Below are positions 57,657 through 64,000 of a stretch of 64,000 bases of DNA, piece by piece. Each line of letters opens with the position of its first letter. The first letter of the stretch is position 1. Source of the DNA: Pararhizobium sp. (GTDB lineage: Bacteria; Pseudomonadota; Alphaproteobacteria; Rhizobiales; Rhizobiaceae). Under the pieces are notes generated by a model. The model saw only the letters and a list, made by a program, of their open reading frames with translations. It did not search any database and was not told the origin of the DNA. The stretch is taken from the NCBI GenBank assembly GCA_017794825.1, contig CP051237.1, positions 5,226,501 through 5,290,500 of the forward strand, given 5' to 3'. The translations under genes and the position numbers were made by a program.

Positions 57657-58985
57657 ATGTCAGACCTGTTTGCGCCACTTGCGGATGAAATGGCGGAACG
57701 CAGCCGGCCATTGGCCGATCGGCTGCGTCCGAAAAATCTGGCCGAGGTGACGGGGCAGGAACATCTGACCGGAAGCGATGGCATGCTGTCGCGGATGCTG
57801 GCGACAGGTTCTCTCGGCTCGATGATCTTCTGGGGGCCGCCCGGAACCGGCAAGACCACGGTGGCGCGCTTGTTGGCCAACGAGACGGATCTCGCGTTCG
57901 AACAATTGTCTGCGATCTTTTCCGGGGTCGCCGATCTGAAGAAAGCTTTCGATGCAGCGCGCGCGCGACGCATGTCGGGCCGTCAGACGCTGCTGTTCGT
58001 GGACGAGATCCATCGGTTCAACCGGGCCCAGCAGGACAGCTTCCTGCCGGTGATGGAGGACGGCACTGTCATCCTCGTGGGCGCGACGACGGAGAATCCG
58101 TCCTTCGAGCTCAACGCCGCTCTGCTGTCACGGGCGCGGGTGCTCACGTTCAAGTCGCATGCGGAAGAAAGTCTCGGTCGCTTGCTCGAACGAGCGGAAA
58201 CGCTCGAAGGCAAGCTGCTGCCGCTCGATGAAGAGGCGCGGGCGAGCCTGGTCCGCATGGCGGACGGCGACGGGCGGGCCATCCTGACCCTCGCGGAAGA
58301 GGTGTGGCGCTCGGCGCGAGAAGGCGAAACCTTTGACGCTGAAGCGCTGCAGGAACTGGTGCAAAGGCGCGCTCCTGTCTACGACAAGAGCCAGGACGGG
58401 CATTACAATCTCATTTCGGCCCTCCACAAGGCGGTGCGCGGTTCCGATCCCGACGCCGCTCTTTATTATCTGTGCCGCATGTTCGACGCCGGCGAAAGTC
58501 CGCTGTTTCTGGGTCGTCGTCTTGTGCGTATGGCCTCCGAAGACATCGGGCTCGCGGATCCCCAGGCGCTTGTCGTCGCCAACGCCGCCAAGGACGCCTA
58601 CGATTTTCTCGGATCACCGGAAGGCGAACTGGCGCTGGCGGAAGCCTGCATCTATCTCGCCTGCGCTCCTAAGTCGAACGCCGCCTATGTCGCGTACAAG
58701 GCGGCCATGCGCGCGGCCAGGGAGCATGGCTCGCTGCTTCCTCCGAAACACATTCTCAATGCGCCCACCAAACTCATGAAGAGCGAGGGATACGGGAGCG
58801 GATATCAGTACGATCACGACACGCCCGACGCCTTTTCGGGGCAGGACTACTTCCCGGAAAAGATGGGCCGGCATACTTTCTACGATCCACCCGAACGCGG
58901 CTTTGAAAGGGATATCCGCAAACGGCTCGACTATTGGGCCAATTTGAGACAGCGCAAGCAGGCGTCTGATGGCGAAAACGATTGA
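57657..58985 (+). CDS. rarA: Replication-associated recombination protein A (AAA+ ATPase)
   Basis: MgsA/WRNIP1-family clamp-loader-like ATPase of 442 aa acting at stalled replication forks. Walker A GPPGTGKTT near residue 60, Walker B LLFVDEIHRF, sensor 1 GATTENPSF, and the C-terminal tetramerisation region with SEGYGSGYQYDHD. ATG 57657 is 5 nt after the degP stop, giving MSDLFAPLADEM; the longer frame within degP is not used. Confidence 0.95.
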   Translation: MSDLFAPLADEMAERSRPLADRLRPKNLAEVTGQEHLTGSDGMLSRMLATGSLGSMIFWGPPGTGKTTVARLLANETDLAFEQLSAIFSGVADLKKAFDAARARRMSGRQTLLFVDEIHRFNRAQQDSFLPVMEDGTVILVGATTENPSFELNAALLSRARVLTFKSHAEESLGRLLERAETLEGKLLPLDEEARASLVRMADGDGRAILTLAEEVWRSAREGETFDAEALQELVQRRAPVYDKSQDGHYNLISALHKAVRGSDPDAALYYLCRMFDAGESPLFLGRRLVRMASEDIGLADPQALVVANAAKDAYDFLGSPEGELALAEACIYLACAPKSNAAYVAYKAAMRAAREHGSLLPPKHILNAPTKLMKSEGYGSGYQYDHDTPDAFSGQDYFPEKMGRHTFYDPPERGFERDIRKRLDYWANLRQRKQASDGEND

Positions 58986-60003
58986 CGATATGCTGATCGG
59001 CGTTCTCGGGGCAGGCTCGATCGGCTGCTATGTCGGCGGCTGTCTTCAGGATTCAGGTTGCGCGGTGCGCTATTTCGGTCGTGAACACGTCGCGTCGGAT
59101 ATCCGGTCAGACGGATTGCGCCTGACATCCCATGACGGAGGAAAGGCGGAGCTTGCGGCGGACGCAGTGGATTTCCGGACGGATCTCTCCGGGGTGGAAG
59201 AATGCGATATCCTGCTTGTCTGCGTGAAAAGTCCGGCGACGGTGGAGACAGCCGATGCGATGGCGGGCGCGATTCGTTCTGACGCAGTTGTGGTCAGCCT
59301 GCAGAATGGCGTCGCCAACGCCGGTGTACTCGCAAGTCGCTTGCCCGACAATACGGTTCTCGCCGGCATGGTCGCCTTCAACGTCGCGCGTCTGCATGGC
59401 GCGCATTTTCATCTCGGAACCGATGGCGAGATTTACGTCGAGGATCATCCGACCGCCCGCATGCTTGTCGATTGCCTGAATGCGGCCGGCGTCAGCGCCA
59501 AGACATCGGCGAACATGAACGGCGTATTGTGGGGCAAGCTGCTTCTCAACCTCAACAACGGGCTCAATGTGCTCTCGGATATGCCGCTGCGCCGGCAGTT
59601 GCTGGATCGCGACTATCGCCGCGCGCTTGCGTTGCTCGTCGAGGAAACGCTGGCCGTGCTCAAGGTTGCGGGCGTCAGCCCGGCGAAGATCGGAAAGGCG
59701 CCGCCCGGGCTGATCGCGCCGATCCTGCGGCTTCCGAACTGGCTGTTCGAGCGCGTGGCGGCAAGCATGTTGAAGATTGACGACAAGGCCCGGTCGTCCA
59801 TGCGCGACGATCTCGACAGGGGCCGCAAATCGGAAATCGCCTATATCAATGGCGCGGTCGTCGATCTGGCAGGAAAGTCCGGTGTATCTGCGCCGGCTAA
59901 CAGCGCGTTGATTGCGCTCGTCGACGACGCCTTCGCAAAGGGGCGGTCGCCGGGAATGAAGGGCAGGGACCTTCTCCAGCGCTTGCAGAAGGCGGCTTCA
60001 TGA
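58969..60003 (+). CDS. 2-dehydropantoate 2-reductase family protein
   Basis: NADPH-dependent reductase of the ApbA/PanE family, 344 aa, converting ketopantoate to pantoate in CoA synthesis. The Rossmann motif GVLGAGSIGCYVGG near residue 10, the LVCVKSPAT strand end, and the C-terminal helical domain with NMNGVLWGKLLLNLNNGLNVLSD are present. It overlaps the end of rarA by 17 nt from ATG 58969; ATG 58990 is an alternative just after the rarA stop. Neither has a clear ribosome-binding site. The length is above the usual 300 aa, so another 2-ketoacid substrate is possible. Confidence 0.85.
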   Translation: MAKTIDDMLIGVLGAGSIGCYVGGCLQDSGCAVRYFGREHVASDIRSDGLRLTSHDGGKAELAADAVDFRTDLSGVEECDILLVCVKSPATVETADAMAGAIRSDAVVVSLQNGVANAGVLASRLPDNTVLAGMVAFNVARLHGAHFHLGTDGEIYVEDHPTARMLVDCLNAAGVSAKTSANMNGVLWGKLLLNLNNGLNVLSDMPLRRQLLDRDYRRALALLVEETLAVLKVAGVSPAKIGKAPPGLIAPILRLPNWLFERVAASMLKIDDKARSSMRDDLDRGRKSEIAYINGAVVDLAGKSGVSAPANSALIALVDDAFAKGRSPGMKGRDLLQRLQKAAS

Positions 60004-60132
60004 CTATGAGGTTTCAGGAGCGAGAAAAAGTGGTCCCGTACGCTTTTGGCTGCTTGTCCGGCGGCGACTTCACACTATATCGACAATTCCATATTTGAGG
60101 TTTCCTCCTGCTATTGCGCGGAATTGGAGAAT

Positions 60133-60148
60133 TCCCGAAACAAAGCCA
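60133..60148. repeat. 16-nt direct repeat, copy 1
   Basis: TCCCGAAACAAAGCCA; extended match ATTCCCGAAACAAAGCCAGA with flanking ATTC...GAAT ends. First of three copies. Confidence 0.85.
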
Positions 60149-60178
60149 GAATGCTGAATTGCTTCGATTTCATCCGAT

Positions 60179-60194
60179 TCCCGAAACAAAGCCA
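60179..60194. repeat. 16-nt direct repeat, copy 2
   Basis: Identical 16-nt core, 46 bp after copy 1; shares ATT upstream with copy 1. Confidence 0.85.
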
Positions 60195-60222
60195 AATCAT
60201 GCGAGAGTTGGATTCGTCGAAA

Positions 60223-60238
60223 TCCCGAAACAAAGCCA
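60223..60238. repeat. 16-nt direct repeat, copy 3
   Basis: Identical 16-nt core, 44 bp after copy 2; shares GA downstream with copy 1. It lies 73 bp before the crcB start. Confidence 0.85.
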
Positions 60239-60311
60239 GATTGTCGGAATAGCCCGTATTTCAACGGTTTGACGGTTCCCAATGACGATGAAAGTCTCTA
60301 AACGCTAAAGA

Positions 60312-60689
60312 ATGTACCACTTTCTCATCGTTGCTGTCGGAGGAGCCGTCGGAGCTTCGCTTCGTCACCTGACGGGCTTGCTGACCCTTCGCTGGTTCGG
60401 GCCGAACTTTCCATGGGGAACGTTGACGGTGAACATCGTCGGATCATTCATAATGGGTGTGTTCATCGAACTGCTGGCGCGAAAATTTGATAGTTCGCAA
60501 GAACTGCGTTTGCTTGTTGCGACAGGGATCATGGGTGGTTTCACGACTTTCTCCGCCTTCTCGCTTGATGTCGCGGTTATGTGGGAGCGTGGTGCGACGC
60601 TAACGGCGGCGGGATACGTGGCGGCGAGCGTGGCGCTGTCGATACTCGCGCTTTTCGCGGGACTGGCCCTTGTTCGTGGCCTCACCTAG
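60312..60689 (+). CDS. crcB: Fluoride efflux channel CrcB/Fluc
   Basis: Dual-topology fluoride channel subunit of 125 aa with four helices. The GGFTTFSAFSLD signature and the GTLTVNIVGSF segment with the conserved Asn are present. Reduces cytoplasmic fluoride. 14 nt upstream of rluC, so co-transcribed with it. Confidence 0.93.
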   Translation: MYHFLIVAVGGAVGASLRHLTGLLTLRWFGPNFPWGTLTVNIVGSFIMGVFIELLARKFDSSQELRLLVATGIMGGFTTFSAFSLDVAVMWERGATLTAAGYVAASVALSILALFAGLALVRGLT

Positions 60690-60703
60690 GAACGATCGGA
60701 ATT

Positions 60704-61672
60704 ATGGCGGGTGTAGAACAAAAAACGGTTGATAGCGACGAGAGCGGCATGCGCCTCGATCGCTGGTTCAAGACCCATTATCCGGGTCTTGGCTTTGGCC
60801 GCCTTCAGAAGCTGTTGCGGTCGGGCCAGATCCGGCTCGATGGCGGCCGTGCGAAAACCGATACGCGGATCCAGCCGGGCCAGACGATCCGTATCCCGCC
60901 TCTGGATGCGGAAAAGCCTGCGAGTACCACAAAATCCGCGAATGCGTCGGACGCCGAGCGGCTGTCCGCCATGCTGATCTATGACGATCCGAAGGTTTTC
61001 GTATTCAACAAGCCGGCGGGTCTTGCCGTGCAGGGCGGGTCAGGGGTCGCGCGGCATGTAGACGGCATGCTGGAGGCCTGGCGCAACAAGAAGGGCGAGA
61101 AGCCGCGTCTGGTTCATCGCCTCGACAGGGATACGTCAGGCGTCCTGGTCGTCGCCCGGACGCGGCAGGCCGCGCAGCGATTGACAGCCGCCTTTCGCGA
61201 ACGCGACACGGAAAAGATCTACTGGGCTCTGGTCAAGGGGGTGCCGGGCAAGAAGGAAGGCCGGATTTCAACCTGGCTGGTCAAGGAGACGACGCCGGAC
61301 GGCGATCGCATGCGCGTCGCAAAGCACGGCGAACCGGACTCTGATCATGCCGTCTCCCACTACCGTGTAATCGAACAGGCGGGCCAGAACCTGTCCTGGC
61401 TCGAAATGCAGCCCTATACCGGGCGCACCCACCAGCTGCGCGTCCATGCCGCCCATCTCGATTGTCCGATCATCGGCGACCCTAAATATTTCGAAGCCGA
61501 TCAGAACTGGGAGTTTCCGGGTGGGCTCCAGAACCGGCTGCATCTGCACGCCAGGCGGATCGTGATACCGCATCCGGACGGAAAGGGGACCGTCGACGTA
61601 ACCGCTCCGCTCCCGCCGCACATGGTTCAGAGCTGGAACCTCCTGGGTTTCGACAAGGATTACGCCGAATGA
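60704..61672 (+). CDS. rluC: 23S rRNA pseudouridine synthase, RluC/RluD family
   Basis: RNA-modifying enzyme of 322 aa. An S4 RNA-binding domain (about 15-75) is followed by the catalytic domain with the HRLDRDTSGVLV motif and its catalytic Asp (about residue 145), and the GRTHQLRVHAAHL motif. ATG 60704 is used; the frame extends back within crcB. Which uridines are modified cannot be read from sequence; RluC type is most likely. Overlaps the HAD gene by 4 nt. Confidence 0.9.
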   Translation: MAGVEQKTVDSDESGMRLDRWFKTHYPGLGFGRLQKLLRSGQIRLDGGRAKTDTRIQPGQTIRIPPLDAEKPASTTKSANASDAERLSAMLIYDDPKVFVFNKPAGLAVQGGSGVARHVDGMLEAWRNKKGEKPRLVHRLDRDTSGVLVVARTRQAAQRLTAAFRERDTEKIYWALVKGVPGKKEGRISTWLVKETTPDGDRMRVAKHGEPDSDHAVSHYRVIEQAGQNLSWLEMQPYTGRTHQLRVHAAHLDCPIIGDPKYFEADQNWEFPGGLQNRLHLHARRIVIPHPDGKGTVDVTAPLPPHMVQSWNLLGFDKDYAE

Positions 61673-62331
61673 AACTCGTTCTTTTCGATTGCGACGGCAC
61701 GTTGATCGATAGCGCCCACGTCATCCACGCCAGTATGGAAAAGACGTTCGCGGAAGCCGGGCTCGCCGTTCCTGAACTGCATCACACCAAGTCCATCATC
61801 GGGCTGACGCTCGACAAGGCTTTTTCCGTGCTGTTGCAGGAAGAGATCAATGATCGCATCGTCGACATGGTCGTGCGCTACAAGCATCACAGCCTGACGA
61901 TGCGTGAGGAAGAGGAGGTCCATGAACCGTTTTACGACGGCATATGGGATCTGCTCGACGAATTGCGCGGCAGGGACGACATCCTGCTCGGCGTGGTCAC
62001 CGGAAAATCGCGGCGCGGTCTCGACAATCTGCTCGCGCGCCACGACCTGGAAAAGGCGATCATCACCAGCCGCACGGCGGACGAGTGCCCCTCGAAGCCG
62101 CACCCGGCGATGGTGCTCGAATGCTGTCGCGACGTCGGCGTCGACGCGGCCGACACGATCGTGGTCGGCGATGCGATCTACGACATGCAGATGGCGCGAT
62201 CGGCGGCGGCCAGGGCGATTGGCGTGACCTGGGGTTACAGCACGCCGGATGAACTGACGCGGGCCGGGGCGCACAGCACGATCAGCCATCCGTCGGAAGT
62301 TCTGGATCACCTGATGCGGGTGACGGAGTAG
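61669..62331 (+). CDS. HAD-superfamily hydrolase (phosphoglycolate phosphatase-like)
   Basis: Phosphatase of 220 aa. Motif I DCDGTLIDS (nucleophile D8, with D10), cap domain about 15-85, motif II VVTGKS, Lys in SKPHPAM, and motif IV VVGDAIYDMQMA. The small-molecule substrate is not defined. In an operon crcB-rluC-HAD-ATP12 that I recall as conserved in Hyphomicrobiales. Confidence 0.88.
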   Translation: MKLVLFDCDGTLIDSAHVIHASMEKTFAEAGLAVPELHHTKSIIGLTLDKAFSVLLQEEINDRIVDMVVRYKHHSLTMREEEEVHEPFYDGIWDLLDELRGRDDILLGVVTGKSRRGLDNLLARHDLEKAIITSRTADECPSKPHPAMVLECCRDVGVDAADTIVVGDAIYDMQMARSAAARAIGVTWGYSTPDELTRAGAHSTISHPSEVLDHLMRVTE

Positions 62332-62333
62332 AT

Positions 62334-63122
62334 ATGCGGGATTTGCTTGAAGAACTCTATGAATCGCAGCAAGAGGCGGACCCGGTCCGCCTGGCGCAGG
62401 GGCATTCCGGCCGGCAACTGCCCAAGCGTTTCTACAAGCAGGCGGCTGCCGCTGAAGAAGACGGCGGATTCGTCGTGCAGCTCGACGGCAAGACCGTGCG
62501 CACGCCGGCGCGTTCAGTCCTGAAACTGCCCACGTTGGCGCTGGCCGAACTGATCGCGGATGAATGGGATCGTCAGGAAAAGCTGATCGATCCCGCCGCC
62601 ATGCCGGCCACCCGCCTGGCGAATACGGCTCTCGACGGCGTCGCACTGGAAACGGCGGCGGTGCTGGAGGATGTCCTGCGGTTCGCCGGAACCGATCTGC
62701 TTTGCTATCGGGCCGGCTCGCCGGAAGGTCTGGTAGCCAGTCAGAACGAGGCATGGGATCCGATCATCGACTGGGCGCATTCCCGCCTCGGCGCGCGTTT
62801 CGTGCTTGCCGAAGGGGTGATGCATGTCGAGCAGCCGTCTGAATCCCTGCGCGCGGTCAATATTCACCTGAAGCAGTTCCAGGATCCATTCGCCGTCGCG
62901 GCGCTGCACAGCATGACATCCCTGACGGGATCCGCATTGCTGGCGCTGGCGGTGGCCTTCGAGGAAATCGAACCGGAGAAGGCATGGGAAGCAGCGCATG
63001 TCGATGAAAACTGGAACATCCGGCAATGGGGCGAGGATGCGGAAGCGCGTCTGCGGCGCGACTTCAGACAGCGCGAGATGATGGCTGCAGCAAAAGCGCT
63101 GCGGGCGGTTACGGACAGTTGA
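62334..63122 (+). CDS. ATP12 family F1-ATPase assembly chaperone
   Basis: Chaperone of 262 aa that binds the F1 alpha subunit before assembly; the mitochondrial homologue is Atp12. The conserved KRFYKQAAAAEEDGGFVVQLDGKTVRTPAR start region and the DLLCYRAGSPEGL segment are present. Begins 2 nt after the HAD stop. Confidence 0.9.
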   Translation: MRDLLEELYESQQEADPVRLAQGHSGRQLPKRFYKQAAAAEEDGGFVVQLDGKTVRTPARSVLKLPTLALAELIADEWDRQEKLIDPAAMPATRLANTALDGVALETAAVLEDVLRFAGTDLLCYRAGSPEGLVASQNEAWDPIIDWAHSRLGARFVLAEGVMHVEQPSESLRAVNIHLKQFQDPFAVAALHSMTSLTGSALLALAVAFEEIEPEKAWEAAHVDENWNIRQWGEDAEARLRRDFRQREMMAAAKALRAVTDS

Positions 63123-63186
63123 GCGCCTTGGGTCGATTGGGCTACAAGTTCGCTGAAACAGAACGACGGGGTATTGGGGGGTTGAA

Positions 63187-64000
63187 TTGAAAGACGTGTT
63201 GCTGGAACTGCGGGAGCGCCGTGAAGAAGCAAAGATCGGCGGCGGGCAAAAGCGCATCGATGTGCAACATTCGCGTGGCAAGCTGACCGCACGCGAGCGC
63301 ATCGCAACGTTTCTCGATGAAGGCGCCTTCGAGGAATTCGACATGTTCGTGCAGCACCGCTGCACGGATTTCGGGATGGAGGAATCCAAGATTCCCGGCG
63401 ACGGCGTCGTCACCGGCTGGGGCACGGTCAACGGCCGCAAGGTGTTCGTATTCGCCAAGGATTTCACGGTTTTCGGCGGATCTCTTTCTGAAGCCCACGC
63501 GGCGAAGATCACCAAGCTGCAGGACATGGCGTTGCGCAACCGGGCGCCGATCATCGGATTCTATGACGCCGGCGGAGCCCGCATCCAGGAAGGCGTGGCG
63601 GCGCTCGGCGGATACGCCGAAGTGTTCCAGCGCAATATCCTTGCTTCCGGCGTCATCCCGCAGATTTCTGTCATCATGGGGCCGTGCGCCGGCGGCGATG
63701 TCTATTCGCCGGCCATGACCGATTTCATCTTCATGGTGCGCGACACCTCCTACATGTTCGTCACAGGACCCGATGTCGTGAAGACCGTGACCAACGAGAC
63801 GGTCACCGCCGAGCAGTTGGGCGGCGCATCGATCCATACGACGAAGTCCTCGATCGCCGACGGCGCCTATGAAAACGATGTCGAGGCGCTCTTGCAGATG
63901 CGGCGCCTTATCGACCTCTTGCCGCTTTCCAACACGTCGGAAGTTCCGGAAATAGACAATTTCCAGCCGATCGATGTCCCGGACAAGTCGCTGGATCTCG
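63187..64000 (+). CDS. pccB: Propionyl-CoA carboxylase beta subunit (carboxyltransferase), 5' part
   Basis: Carboxyltransferase of the biotin-dependent acyl-CoA carboxylase family; 271 N-terminal residues are in the window. It starts at TTG 63187 after a G-run; KDVLLELRERREEAKIGGGQKRIDVQH, GKLTARERI, the FAKDFTVFGGSLSEAHAAKI and FYDAGGARIQEG (oxyanion) blocks, and IMGPCAGGDVYSPAMTDF are family features. It makes methylmalonyl-CoA from propionyl-CoA with a biotin-carrying alpha subunit expected downstream. The 3' end is missing. Confidence 0.92.
   Translation, partial: MKDVLLELRERREEAKIGGGQKRIDVQHSRGKLTARERIATFLDEGAFEEFDMFVQHRCTDFGMEESKIPGDGVVTGWGTVNGRKVFVFAKDFTVFGGSLSEAHAAKITKLQDMALRNRAPIIGFYDAGGARIQEGVAALGGYAEVFQRNILASGVIPQISVIMGPCAGGDVYSPAMTDFIFMVRDTSYMFVTGPDVVKTVTNETVTAEQLGGASIHTTKSSIADGAYENDVEALLQMRRLIDLLPLSNTSEVPEIDNFQPIDVPDKSLDL

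Larger units (their letters stand above)
60004..60311 (+). other. 308-bp spacer before crcB with direct repeats, no gene
   Basis: No ORF with coding features; short frames on both strands cross the three repeats in different phases. No convincing fluoride riboswitch fold was found before crcB. The crcB promoter must be here or upstream. Confidence 0.5.

Noticed and set aside
60133..60238. CRISPR array
   Set aside because: Only three repeats of 16 nt, no leader or cas genes, spacers of unequal length.
60240..60311. Fluoride riboswitch before crcB
   Set aside because: GGTTCCC and ATGA-like words are present, but the conserved pseudoknot arms and the hairpin between them are missing.

Overview
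The window is a chromosomal segment of an alphaproteobacterium, almost certainly of the order Hyphomicrobiales (Rhizobiales). The evidence is the gene order secE-nusG-rplKAJL-rpoBC, a small minus-strand gene, rpsL-rpsG-fusA-tuf, then the S10/spc/alpha ribosomal superoperon without rpsD, rpmJ or infA. RpoB (1381 aa), RpoC (1404 aa) and RpoA (336 aa) have rhizobial lengths, and a crcB-rluC-HAD-ATP12-pccB block follows degP. I do not assign a genus. I found no rRNA or tRNA gene, insertion sequence, integrase or CRISPR array.

Positions 1-12554 are a catabolic island made of two convergent operons. The plus-strand operon encodes the end of a short-chain dehydrogenase, an FMN reductase, a TAXI-type TRAP binding protein with a fused permease, a gentisate/salicylate 1,2-dioxygenase-family ring-cleaving enzyme and a fumarylacetoacetate hydrolase-family enzyme. 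The minus-strand operon encodes a DctPQM TRAP importer followed directly by the three subunits of a molybdenum hydroxylase. Together they look like uptake, hydroxylation and ring cleavage of an aromatic or N-heteroaromatic acid; the substrate is not known.

Positions 12555-23879 are a mixed accessory region. It holds a lipoprotein L,D-transpeptidase, a membrane GGDEF diguanylate cyclase, a single-domain response regulator, an acetamidase/formamidase, a nitrate/taurine-type ABC importer, a PAS histidine kinase, a B12-binding radical SAM protein, an ArsR regulator with an SRPBCC partner, and a ClpP paralogue with an intact catalytic triad.

Positions 24207-55964 are the transcription and translation core: secE, nusG, four L11/L1/L10/L12 genes, rpoB, rpoC, the str operon, and 27 genes from rpsJ to rplQ including secY and adk. 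Several cis-acting RNA structures are visible: a clear L10 leader preceded by UUCG-capped hairpins, a perfect 15-bp hairpin between rplL and rpoB, an attenuator-like leader before rpsL, overlapping hairpins before rpsJ, and two tandem copies of a structured element exactly 120 bp apart between rpsM and rpsK. The last is the most interesting unexplained signal in the core.

Positions 56149-64000 hold degP, rarA, a ketopantoate reductase-like gene, a spacer with three copies of a 16-nt direct repeat, crcB, rluC, a HAD phosphatase, the F1-ATPase chaperone ATP12 and the start of a propionyl-CoA carboxylase beta gene that runs off the window.
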